A stretch of 56,236 bases of DNA from Vagococcus fluvialis bH819. Its GTDB lineage: Bacteria > Bacillota > Bacilli > Lactobacillales > Vagococcaceae. Each line of letters starts with the position of its first letter. The stretch's first letter is position 1. The notes beneath the pieces were generated by a model. It saw nothing but the letters and a program-made list of their open reading frames with translations. It made no database searches and had not been told where the DNA came from. Positions 1 to 7,791 of this stretch are shown here, piece by piece. Made by a program: the position numbers and the translations under genes. The DNA lies in contig NZ_FWFD01000004.1 in NCBI RefSeq assembly GCF_900163795.1, positions 1 through 56,236 on the forward strand, written 5' to 3'.

Positions 1-846
1 TTTCTTTATTGACATAAGTGTTTGTAATTGTTGTACCTTCTACTTTACTTGTGTAGTTTTCTGGTACTTTGATTTCTTTGACGCTGTAGCTGTACTCTTT
101 ACCTTTATTGTCGTACTTAGGTAAGTCTTTAAAAGTGTAAATCCATTTGTCTGAATTACCTTTTATTTCTTCTACTTTTTCTGACTCTCCATTTTTCAAT
201 AACTCAACAGTAATGTTTTCTGGACGAGTTTTGAATTGGTTACTATAATCTTCCCAAATCTTGGTTACTGGTAATTCTGTTGTTTCTTTATTGACGTAAG
301 TATTTGTAATCGTTGTGCCTTCTACTTTACTTGTGTAGTTTTCTGGTACTTTGATTTCTTTGACGCTGTAGCTGTATTCTTTCCCTTTGTTGTCATACTT
401 AGGTAGATTTTTAAAAGTATAACTCCACTTGTCTGAATCACCTTTTAACTCTTGAACCATTTCTGATTTACCATTTTTAAGTAATTCAACGGTAATGTTT
501 TCTGGACGAGTATTAAATTGGTTACTATAATCTTCCCAAATCTTAGTTACTGGGACTTCAACAGTATCTTTATTAACGTAAGTGTTCGTGATCGTTGTAC
601 CTTCCACTTTACTTGTGTAGTTTTCTGGTACTTTGATTTCTTGCACTGTATATCGATAGTCATTACCTAAAGCATCTTGTTGCGGTAAATTAGTAAAATT
701 ATAAGTCCATTCATTGTCTTGTCCTGATAATTCTATTTCTTTAAATTCTTTTTCATTTTGTAACAAAGCTACTTTAATGCTGTCTGGACGAGTATTAAAG
801 TGATTGTCATAATCTTCCCAAATTTTTGTAATGGGTAGACTGACTA
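1..846 (-). repeat. Tandem 282-bp repeats encoding Cna_B domains
   Basis: Three units with an exact 282-bp period are visible: 1-282, 283-564 and 565-846. The phase mark is the TTTCTTTATTGAC-like block at 1, 283 and 565. The two leftmost units are nearly identical at DNA level, while the third, nearest the N-terminus, is more diverged. The array continues past position 1. Such arrays change copy number by recombination and vary the length of the adhesin stalk. Confidence 0.9.
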
Positions 847-3800
847 CTTTAGGAACAACAGTTGCTTCAACATCTGTATTTTTTAAAGAGTTAATAATAG
901 GTTGATCTTTTTCATAGGATTTTACTCGTGCGTAAAAATAAACACTGGTCTCTTTTCCTTGAATATTGTTCCCTTTAGAATTACTTATTTTAATTTCATT
1001 ATTGTCATAAACTGCTTGATATTTACCTGATTTATCTAATAATTTAATTTCTGATAATTTATTTTTTTCTGTTGGAAGAGAAGTAAATAAGTTATTTTCA
1101 GGAACAAAACCTAAAAATTCAATCTCCTTTGGTAATTCATCAATCACTTCAAAACCAAAAGCACCAGTATAACCACCATTTGGTAATAATTTAATTTGAT
1201 AAACCACGATATCATCACTATTTTTTTCTTTCATATCCAGGTTTAAAGATTTTTTAAAGACTTGCTCGTCCATTGAAGCAACTTGCTTATCTAAAGCCAT
1301 CTCATCACCAAAAGAATTAACTTCTGTTTCTTTAGTACTTGTATAAACTTCTTCATGCCCTTTGACATTGAAAGTTGCTGTATTTTTAATATCTAGTAAT
1401 ACCTTCTTGTCAAAGACTTTTGTTTTCAAAGATAAATTAATTTTCATGCGTTTACCATCTTGAAAACCTGCTGCTAATTCTTTAAATTTATCGTTCGGTC
1501 GAATGATTAATTGTTGTTCATTATTTTCATTCTTATCACCTAGAGAAAGCGTTAATAAATCTGCCAGTTCTCTTTCGCCCCAACCTAATTCTCCAGATAA
1601 TTTAGCATTTAATAACTCTGATTCATCAAAATAATCCAAGTTAACCCAATCAATTAATTCAAAATCATCCATGCGACTAATTGGTTTATCCCATCCATTA
1701 ATCTCAAACGCATAGTCAATAGTTGCTGCTTCACCTTTTTCAATTTGGATATTACTTTTAGCATTCTTTTTAAAGGCTTTATCTTCTTTGACAGGAGGAG
1801 TCACGGTTTCTTTCTTCTCTATCCCCGTATCAACGTATGTCGGGTACTGATTAGGACCATCATGTAATATCGCCCAATTTCTAATAGACCAAGTTGGACG
1901 GTTGTATTTTCCAACGTATTGTCCATTTATCATCCGACTAACCTTTAGTGTCATTTTTAATTGATACGACTGATTTTTATCTTTACCTACATTCACATAT
2001 AATCTGCCATTTTTTAAAGCATAAGAAAAGACTGGTGCTTTAGCTAACTCAGTAATCATATCACCATCATGAATTTCTTGATATTGACTACTAACATCTT
2101 TTCCAATTGATTTATCACCCTGCATTACATTAAGCGCTGAGATTTGATATTCAATATTTGTCGGTAAAATATCAACCAAAACGGTATTTTCTTTTAAAGC
2201 GTTTGTTCCTTCTGTTTTAAACTTATTCAAATTAATATCGACTTGATAATTTAGATCAACCGTTGTCGGCTTATCTGCTTCATCAATAAAATAACCATCA
2301 TCTGTTAAACGATGTTTCATAAAATCTTGATCCACTGTTTTATTAATAATGTCCCAGGTATTCTCTTGATTAGGATCAATAACTCCTGGTTTTGTTGCTT
2401 TTGAATAGCCTATTGAAAATTGACCTGTTTCTTCTTTATCATTGAATTTAGCAATGTTTTTAACAACATAATTACCTTGATCTTTTGTTTCTAACTCTTT
2501 TTCAGCTTCCTTGATAAGCTCTTCCTTACCAGATTCTGTCATAAAAGCAGTATAGTTCAGCTCTAACTTAGAATTTGCTGGCAAATTAATATTTGTTAAT
2601 GTTAATTTATTATCTACAATAACAATATTAGAAGCGTCCAATGGATACTCTTTTGTTTCTGTTACTTCATTCAATTCATCCATAACGGTTGTTGTTGTTA
2701 CTTTAGCTTTTATTTTTGATACATCTGAATTAATGTTCCATCGTGAATCAATTTCATCCGTAATCGTTCCACCAGTCACTCCTTCAGCTGTTTCCCAATT
2801 TAATTTGTATTTAACATTGGCCTGTTTATTTTCAGTAATAGTAACCTTACCCTTTTCATCTTGGGTGATAGCATATTTATTACCATTTTCAACATTTTTT
2901 TTAGTTCGATTTTTATAGTTGGTACTTGGAATTTTTGACCCTGGTACTTTTTCGATAATTGTGACTGTGCCTTCATCTCCATCCAAAGACCAAGATAAAT
3001 GACGTTCTTCATTTTTTTCTTTTTGTGTTAAATGATATTTACCAGAAATCGTAAATTCACCATTACTGTTAATCGTGCTATCTTTAAATTTAATATTAAT
3101 TTTTTGGGGATTATTGGGATCACGAGTAATGCTTTCAATATTTTCATTTCCTGCTGGAACTTTTAAAATACTGTCGGGCAGTTCTAACTCTTCTGGAAAA
3201 ATAATCGGAACTGTTTTTCCTATTAAATCAGTCGATCCTGCTTGATACCCTAAACGAAAAGTAAATGTATCATTTTCATTAATAATTGGTATCCCATTAA
3301 ATTTAGAACCATTAAGCTCTAAAATCATCTCTAGACTAGAGGGTTGATCCACTACATTTCTTTGCATCTGTTGTTTGACTACAGGTTGTTCTTTAACTAT
3401 TTCTTTTTCCTCTGAAGAGGCTGTTGTAGAAGTATCCATTTCTGATATATCTGATGATTCAATTTCATATTTTTTCATTTCTAATGGTACCGTTATTTTT
3501 TGTGAAATAGTTGAGGCACTCAATTCACTTAGGCCTTCAACTGAATCACGACGAATACTCAATTTAATTTTAAGAGCTGATTGACTCTGAGCTCGGCTAT
3601 TGATTAAAAGTTTATTGCCATTCTCAATCGCAACATCTTCTTGTACTGCCCCACTAGTACTTGAAACAGTTGCTGCTATTCCTTCATTCAAAAGAATTTC
3701 AAACTTTTCATCTACTTCTGTTACATTAGTTACGTGAGCTGTTATTTCTGTCGCAATTTCTTCTTCACTCTCTGAAATAACCTTAAATGTTTCTAATAAT

Positions 3801-3910
3801 ACACCTGTCACCTTTTCATTTTCCGCTAACGCCATAATTGGTAAAAATGACTGCGCAGTAAATAAAAACGTCACAAAAAAGACTAACGCTTTTTTTAAAT
3901 TCTTATTCAA
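1..3910 (-). CDS. Cna_B-repeat surface adhesin, C-terminus beyond window
   Basis: The gene is open at the left edge; about 1303 residues are visible. I start it at TTG 3908-3910, behind an AAGGGATGGGG ribosome binding stretch; the nearby ATG is out of frame and stops at once. Residues 1-29 form a signal peptide ending in ALA. A long region of beta-rich, MSCRAMM-like adhesin modules follows, and from about residue 1015 there are Cna_B domains with a 94-residue period. Each has the VTKIWEDY start and the TITNTYV end that carry the Lys and Asn of the usual Cna_B isopeptide bond. The expected sortase motif and membrane anchor would lie outside the window. Known of the family: sortase-anchored stalk proteins binding host matrix. 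The ligand here cannot be told. It is transcribed alone, behind a leader containing a terminator hairpin. Confidence 0.88.
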   Translation of the reverse strand, partial: MNKNLKKALVFFVTFLFTAQSFLPIMALAENEKVTGVLLETFKVISESEEEIATEITAHVTNVTEVDEKFEILLNEGIAATVSSTSGAVQEDVAIENGNKLLINSRAQSQSALKIKLSIRRDSVEGLSELSASTISQKITVPLEMKKYEIESSDISEMDTSTTASSEEKEIVKEQPVVKQQMQRNVVDQPSSLEMILELNGSKFNGIPIINENDTFTFRLGYQAGSTDLIGKTVPIIFPEELELPDSILKVPAGNENIESITRDPNNPQKINIKFKDSTINSNGEFTISGKYHLTQKEKNEERHLSWSLDGDEGTVTIIEKVPGSKIPSTNYKNRTKKNVENGNKYAITQDEKGKVTITENKQANVKYKLNWETAEGVTGGTITDEIDSRWNINSDVSKIKAKVTTTTVMDELNEVTETKEYPLDASNIVIVDNKLTLTNINLPANSKLELNYTAFMTESGKEELIKEAEKELETKDQGNYVVKNIAKFNDKEETGQFSIGYSKATKPGVIDPNQENTWDIINKTVDQDFMKHRLTDDGYFIDEADKPTTVDLNYQVDINLNKFKTEGTNALKENTVLVDILPTNIEYQISALNVMQGDKSIGKDVSSQYQEIHDGDMITELAKAPVFSYALKNGRLYVNVGKDKNQSYQLKMTLKVSRMINGQYVGKYNRPTWSIRNWAILHDGPNQYPTYVDTGIEKKETVTPPVKEDKAFKKNAKSNIQIEKGEAATIDYAFEINGWDKPISRMDDFELIDWVNLDYFDESELLNAKLSGELGWGERELADLLTLSLGDKNENNEQQLIIRPNDKFKELAAGFQDGKRMKINLSLKTKVFDKKVLLDIKNTATFNVKGHEEVYTSTKETEVNSFGDEMALDKQVASMDEQVFKKSLNLDMKEKNSDDIVVYQIKLLPNGGYTGAFGFEVIDELPKEIEFLGFVPENNLFTSLPTEKNKLSEIKLLDKSGKYQAVYDNNEIKISNSKGNNIQGKETSVYFYARVKSYEKDQPIINSLKNTDVEATVVPKVVSLPITKIWEDYDNHFNTRPDSIKVALLQNEKEFKEIELSGQDNEWTYNFTNLPQQDALGNDYRYTVQEIKVPENYTSKVEGTTITNTYVNKDTVEVPVTKIWEDYSNQFNTRPENITVELLKNGKSEMVQELKGDSDKWSYTFKNLPKYDNKGKEYSYSVKEIKVPENYTSKVEGTTITNTYVNKETTELPVTKIWEDYSNQFKTRPENITVELLKNGESEKVEEIKGNSDKWIYTFKDLPKYDNKGKEYSYSVKEIKVPENYTSKVEGTTITNTYVNKE

Positions 3911-3943
3911 CTTTTCCCCATCCCTTATTTTTAAAATACTCGT

Positions 3944-3972
3944 AAAAAAAACGACGTCTGGGTAGACATCGT
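3944..3972 (-). terminator. Intrinsic terminator in the adhesin leader (possible attenuator)
   Basis: A 9-bp stem (arms 3951-3959 and 3964-3972, one G-U pair, loop ACCC) is followed on the minus strand by eight U residues. It ends only 33 bases before the adhesin start codon and lies downstream of a TATAAT box, so it sits inside the likely 5' leader. The upstream dus gene already has its own terminator near 4390, so this one is not needed there. Readthrough control is an inference. Confidence 0.7.
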
Positions 3973-4006
3973 ACTTATTCACGGTTTCATTTATTCGGCA
4001 AATTCA

Positions 4007-4012
4007 ATTATA
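4007..4012 (-). promoter_or_regulatory. Candidate -10 box (TATAAT) for the adhesin gene
   Basis: A perfect TATAAT on the minus strand would start transcription near 4000, giving a leader of about 90 bases. No convincing -35 box lies 16-18 bases upstream, so an activator may be needed or the box may be chance in AT-rich DNA. Confidence 0.4.
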
Positions 4013-4020
4013 GAGGTTAT

Positions 4021-4372
4021 TTTTCAAATGACATTCTCTCTTTTTACACCACCATATGCAATATAACAACATCATTTTTTTGTGATTTTAACAACAATTA
4101 GTTATGTATACGTTACCAAACTTACTAAAACAAAGCATCTTTCTTTTTTATTTTTAAAACGTTATAGTAATAATTAAATAACAATAAAAAAATTTTGATT
4201 ACTTTTTTATAATTTTTAGGTATAAAATTTTATAGATATTAATCCTTTTAATAAGTCTTTTATATTAATATATTGTCTTATTAATAAGACTTTATATGTC
4301 TTAATTTATTTTAAATAACAGTATATACTCTAAAAATGTTTTTTTGTAATAAAATAGTCTTGTTTTTTAATA
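4021..4372. other. AT-rich intergenic region with GTCTTA/TAAGAC motifs
   Basis: No gene is seen in this stretch. It holds a perfect 16-bp palindrome, GTCTTATTAATAAGAC, at 4275-4290, flanked by AATAAGTCTT at 4250-4259 and TATGTCTTA near 4297. The remainder is runs of A and T. The motif cluster lies 240-290 bases upstream of the adhesin -10 candidate and could bind a regulator; this is inference. Confidence 0.4.
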
Positions 4373-4374
4373 AA

Positions 4375-4407
4375 AAAAAGAAGATGATTAATAACCATCT
4401 TCTTTTT
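4375..4407 (-). terminator. Bidirectional terminator after the dus gene
   Basis: An 11-12 bp stem (AAAAGAAGATG with CATCTTCTTTT) is flanked by A and T runs. It ends the dus transcript on the minus strand. Confidence 0.8.
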
Positions 4408-4483
4408 ACATATATACAAAGTATTCAACTTTTAAGAATAAAACATCTTATTAGATAGACAATAAAAAACCTTATAAGGATAA

Positions 4484-5455
4484 TCAGTCCTTTATAATAT
4501 GAAAGTTACATTCTTCCAAAATATTTCTCACTTCGTCTGTTGATTTAGTATTCATCAATTTCACTCGTAAATCATTAGCACCCGGGAATCCCTTAACATA
4601 GATTTTAAAGAAGCGATGTAAACCAACAATTGATCGCGGTACTAATTCACTAAACTTGTCTTGTAGATCTATTTGCATTTGTAGTAATCCTAATAATTCT
4701 GAAGAACTATGTTGTCTTGGTGTTTTTTCAAAAGCAAAAGGATTTTTAAAAATTCCTCGGCCAATCATAATACCATCAACGCCATATTTTTCTGCTAGTT
4801 CCATACCTTGTTGGCGATCTAGGATATCACCATTAATTGTAATGAGAGTATTTGGCGCCACTTTATCTCTAATAGCCATAATTTCGGGAATTAAGTCCCA
4901 ATGAGCCTCTACCTTACTCATCTCATCTCTTGTTCTTAAATGAATCGATAAATTAGCGATATCTTGCTTCAATAAATGTGTAATCCACGCTTCCATTTCT
5001 GACAGTTCTTTAAAACCTAAACGAGTCTTCACACTTACAGGTAAGCCCCCAACTTTAGCTGCTTGAATTAAGTCAGCTGCTACTTCTGGTCTTAAAATTA
5101 ATCCACTCCCTTTCCCACGATCTGCCACATTAGGTACAGGACATCCCATATTTAAGTCAATTCCCTTAAATCCCATTTCTGCTAATCCAATACTCATCTC
5201 ACGAAAAAATTCCGGTTTATCTCCCCAGATATGCGCCACAACAGGTTGCTCATCTTCCGTAAAAACTAAACGGCCCCGCACGCTATCACGGCCCTCTGGA
5301 TGGCAGTAACTATCTGAATTAGTAAATTCTGTAAAAAAGACATCTGGTGCACCAGCTTTTTTTACCACATGTCGAAATACCACATCTGTCACATCTTCCA
5401 TCGGTGCTAAAATAAAAAAGGGCTTTGGTAACTCTGCCCAAAAATTAGTTGTCAT
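4484..5455 (-). CDS. dus: tRNA-dihydrouridine synthase
   Basis: This flavoprotein reduces uridines in tRNA D-loops with NADPH and FMN. The 323 residues begin with the TIM-barrel signature LAPMEDVTD near residue 16. The catalytic cysteine is C105 in NMGCPVPNV, followed by the KTRLG and [12 protein letters not shown] phosphate-binding regions. The ATG is preceded by GGAGATAT at suitable spacing. It is transcribed alone, with a terminator downstream. It belongs to the DusA/DusC-like side of the family rather than the DusB type usually linked to lysS; the target uridine position cannot be read from sequence. Confidence 0.9.
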   Translation of the reverse strand: MTTNFWAELPKPFFILAPMEDVTDVVFRHVVKKAGAPDVFFTEFTNSDSYCHPEGRDSVRGRLVFTEDEQPVVAHIWGDKPEFFREMSIGLAEMGFKGIDLNMGCPVPNVADRGKGSGLILRPEVAADLIQAAKVGGLPVSVKTRLGFKELSEMEAWITHLLKQDIANLSIHLRTRDEMSKVEAHWDLIPEIMAIRDKVAPNTLITINGDILDRQQGMELAEKYGVDGIMIGRGIFKNPFAFEKTPRQHSSSELLGLLQMQIDLQDKFSELVPRSIVGLHRFFKIYVKGFPGANDLRVKLMNTKSTDEVRNILEECNFHIIKD

Positions 5456-5561
5456 AATTTATATCTCCGTTCATTGTCTTGATTATTTTGTGTTTCCTTC
5501 TGAATAAAAGCATCACCATTATACTAATAAATAAAAAAAGAAGCAAAGTGGAAACGACACC

Positions 5562-5617
5562 TAAAAAAACAGTCAGTATTCAGTGAATCAGGCCCACTGA
5601 ATACTGACTATTTTTTT
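5562..5617 (-). terminator. Strong terminator after lrgB
   Basis: A perfect 15-bp stem (arms 5571-5585 and 5595-5609, 9-base loop) is followed by a U run on the minus strand and a T run on the plus strand. It ends lrgAB transcription. Confidence 0.9.
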
Positions 5618-6323
5618 AAATCACCCAACTAGCAACAATCGCTGCAATAGGCGCTAATGCCACAACGGTTATACCAGTCACCACAATTGCAAGTCCCGCC
5701 ATAGCTCCTTGGACTTCTCCCATCTCAATCGCACGTGATGTTCCAATCGCATGGGACGCACTACCTAGAGCAATCCCTTGCGCCACTGGGTCATCCACAC
5801 CAAACCATTTCATAACACTTGGTCCAATCATAGCGCCCAAAACGCCTGTGATTACCACTAAGCCAACGGTTAGAGAAACAATTCCACCTAGAGAATCAGA
5901 AACGCCTACCGCAATCGCTGTCGTAATGGATTTGGGAATCAACGTTATGACCATTTCTTGATTAAAATTAAAGACTTTCGCAAATAAGAAAATCAACATC
6001 GTATGGAAAAGAACGCCTAAAAAAATACCACTTAAAATTGCTGGAAAATAACGACGGAGATAATCAAAATTTTTCTCTAAGGAAATAGCTAAAGAAACTG
6101 TTGCCGGTGTAATAAACAAGCTAAAATACTTGCCACCCTCTTGATAAGTATTTAATGGAACATCAAAAACCATCAACAAAATAATGATTGCAATGATCGT
6201 AAAAGATAAAGGTGTAAATAATGGATTGGAAGGATACTTGGCTTTTAAATGGCTAGATAACAAGTAAAAACCAAATGTCAACGTAATCCAAAGTAAGGGA
6301 TTTTTCAATATATCATTCAACAT
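5616..6323 (-). CDS. lrgB: LrgB/CidB family membrane protein
   Basis: This 235-residue integral membrane protein has about seven hydrophobic segments and the family-typical GSASHAIGTSRA stretch near the C-terminus. LrgB and CidB partner with the small LrgA/CidA proteins; the pair modulates murein hydrolase activity, autolysis and pyruvate uptake in Gram-positive bacteria. Its start overlaps the end of lrgA by 11 bp, indicating translational coupling. No LytSR two-component genes are visible nearby, so the regulator is elsewhere or absent. Whether it is the Lrg or the Cid type is not certain. Confidence 0.88.
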   Translation of the reverse strand: MLNDILKNPLLWITLTFGFYLLSSHLKAKYPSNPLFTPLSFTIIAIIILLMVFDVPLNTYQEGGKYFSLFITPATVSLAISLEKNFDYLRRYFPAILSGIFLGVLFHTMLIFLFAKVFNFNQEMVITLIPKSITTAIAVGVSDSLGGIVSLTVGLVVITGVLGAMIGPSVMKWFGVDDPVAQGIALGSASHAIGTSRAIEMGEVQGAMAGLAIVVTGITVVALAPIAAIVASWVI

Positions 6324-6696
6324 GAGATTTTAATTCCTTTTTTAATAGAGTTTTTTTATCAAAACGACGTTTAATTCGTTGAACCACACGTCCCACAAAG
6401 ACAATCATCAGCCCCGTTGTAATAACCATAATAATAAGTAACTGCCACCAAATGTCCTTTAACATATCAAAATTAGCCATTAAGCCAACTCCTGCTGGAA
6501 CGAAAAATAGTCCCATATTATTAATAAGCCAATGTCCGGTATCCTCTACTTGATTCATCTTAATCCATTTAAAATGAAGGGCACAAAATAAAAGCACCAT
6601 GCCTATCACACTTCCTGGAATGGGGATGATTTTTGAGACAATCTCTCCTAAAAAAGAAAATAAAAATATGACGAATAACTGCTTCATAACTTTCAA
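6313..6696 (-). CDS. lrgA: LrgA/CidA family holin-like protein
   Basis: A small membrane protein (127 residues from my start) with four hydrophobic segments and the family core PGSVIGMVLLF. It is holin-like and pairs with LrgB, encoded directly downstream. The frame is open from GTG 6714, but AAGGAAG stands at proper spacing from TTG 6696, which I chose. ATG 6687 is also possible, although farther from the ribosome binding site. The C-terminus is basic (KRRFDKKTLLKKELKS) and probably cytoplasmic. The symbol is by family; cidA is the alternative. Confidence 0.82.
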   Translation of the reverse strand: MKVMKQLFVIFLFSFLGEIVSKIIPIPGSVIGMVLLFCALHFKWIKMNQVEDTGHWLINNMGLFFVPAGVGLMANFDMLKDIWWQLLIIMVITTGLMIVFVGRVVQRIKRRFDKKTLLKKELKSHVE

Positions 6697-6792
6697 AAGT
6701 AATCTTCCTTTCACTTACCTTGAACATATTCTAACACTTTTTAATCTGCTTTGTGCTTTTTTAATGAAAAAAATTATGAAAATTTTCATAAA

Positions 6793-6850
6793 AAACAAAA
6801 TAGGGCTAAATTTATTTAAAAACAAATTTAGTCCCACTTTATTTTTATTA
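6793..6850 (-). terminator. Terminator after the DUF2187-like gene
   Basis: An inverted repeat, GGGACTAAATTT against AAATTTAGCCC with one bulge, is followed by U-rich sequence on the minus strand, between the small gene and lrgA. Confidence 0.6.
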
Positions 6851-6862
6851 TCTACTATAACT

Positions 6863-7078
6863 CTATTTAATCAAATCTTTATAACTAATCACTGTTTTTT
6901 CTGATAAAGTGCTTGTTTTAGAAAATGTAGGAACTGTGACAATTGCCGAATTGATCAATAATTTACTAATTCTACCCTCATATAATTCTTTTTTGTATAC
7001 GAAAGATACTTTTTGATTTTTATAAAATTGTTGGTTTTCTATTATCTTTTCTTGCGGTTTCCATTGTCCAAATCCCAT
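6863..7078 (-). CDS. DUF2187-like small protein
   Basis: A 71-residue basic protein with a perfect GGAGGAAAA ribosome binding site before ATG 7078. The second half matches the pattern I know from DUF2187 (YkvS-like) proteins: a KVSFVYKKELYEGRI strand, then SAIVTV and a TVISYKDLI end, comparable to the NSVIVD...TVVNHKxY core. These proteins adopt a KOW/SH3-like small beta fold of unknown role. It lies just downstream of the cold-shock gene, separated by a terminator, so it may be partly co-transcribed by readthrough. The N-terminal 25 residues are extra compared with the family. Confidence 0.65.
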   Translation of the reverse strand: MGFGQWKPQEKIIENQQFYKNQKVSFVYKKELYEGRISKLLINSAIVTVPTFSKTSTLSEKTVISYKDLIK

Positions 7079-7097
7079 AATTATTTTCCTCCTTCAA

Positions 7098-7130
7098 AAA
7101 AAAAGACCTAAAATAATTAGATCTTTTTAC
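7098..7130 (-). terminator. Terminator after the cold-shock gene
   Basis: On the minus strand GATCTAA pairs with TTAGGTC (one G-U) across a five-base loop and is followed by nine U residues. Confidence 0.7.
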
Positions 7131-7139
7131 CCTTTAAAA

Positions 7140-7340
7140 TTAAGCTTTGTGAATGTTAACAGCTTGCATTCCACGTTGGCCTTCTTCAATTTCAAATGTT
7201 ACTGCTTGACCTTCGTCAAGTGTTTTAAATCCGTCTGATTGGATTGCTGAGAAATGTGCGAAAAGATCTTCACCGTTTTCTCCTGTAATAAAACCAAAAC
7301 CTTTGTCTGCATTAAACCATTTTACTGTACCGTTATTCAT
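7140..7340 (-). CDS. csp: Cold-shock protein (CspA family)
   Basis: A 66-residue single OB-fold RNA chaperone. It begins [18 protein letters not shown], with RNP1 at KGFGFI. RNP2 reads DLFAHF instead of the common DVFVHF. GGAGG precedes the ATG. Members melt RNA structure and act as antiterminators and translation helpers, often but not always cold-induced. The roughly 115-base 5' leader seen here is typical of csp genes with post-transcriptional temperature control. Which csp paralogue it is cannot be told. Confidence 0.95.
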   Translation of the reverse strand: MNNGTVKWFNADKGFGFITGENGEDLFAHFSAIQSDGFKTLDEGQAVTFEIEEGQRGMQAVNIHKA

Positions 7341-7462
7341 ATAATTTCCTCCTATGCATATCTTAGTATGCGTTTTGTTGCAATAGACGTTTGATAAGCA
7401 AAAGAAGAATTATAAATATATATTTAGTATCCTTATTACATGTCAAATTCAATTACTATATT

Positions 7463-7471
7463 AGTATAACA
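7463..7471 (-). promoter_or_regulatory. Extended -10 promoter of the cold-shock gene
   Basis: The minus strand reads TGTTATACT, an extended -10 element (TG, one base, TATACT). The predicted start near 7456 gives a leader of about 115 bases up to the csp start codon. Confidence 0.6.
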
Positions 7472-7479
7472 CAAAAACC

Positions 7480-7791
7480 TTTTGATTTGTGAGATTTACA
7501 CTAATACTATAAAAAAATGTTTCTAACTAACAATAAATATACCATTTAACAATTACAAAAAGGCCCCCATGATACAATTAACGTAGACATTTCTAGTAAA
7601 CTGACACAATGTTTTAAAAATTTATAAATGATTAATTATTTTATGAAAAAAAAGAACATATTTTATTATTACCTTATTTTACAGATTGATATGCTTGCTT
7701 TTGCAATGGTCACAGGAGCAGCACTTGGAGTGATTTCAAAAAATTATAAAATAAGAGATACCTTCTGTAATACTTTTTTCTGTATAATTTT
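7480..7791. other. Intergenic region with possible decayed sequence
   Basis: No supported gene. A 62-codon open frame at 7628-7816 (plus strand) encodes a hydrophobic peptide with IDMLAFAMVTGAALGVISK. It has no ribosome binding site and overlaps the metallopeptidase end, so it may be a remnant. The block at 7560-7615 (AGACATTTCTAGTAAACTGA) resembles insertion-sequence termini in style only; I cannot assign it. Confidence 0.3.

Noticed and set aside
1-846. CRISPR array or phage-type direct repeats
   Set aside because: The repeat unit is 282 bp and in frame, encoding Cna_B domains; there are no short repeats with spacers anywhere in the window.
2733-3584. Open frames of 61-70 codons on both strands inside the adhesin gene
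   Set aside because: They lie within the adhesin reading frame on the minus strand, have no ribosome binding sites and show no protein-like pattern.
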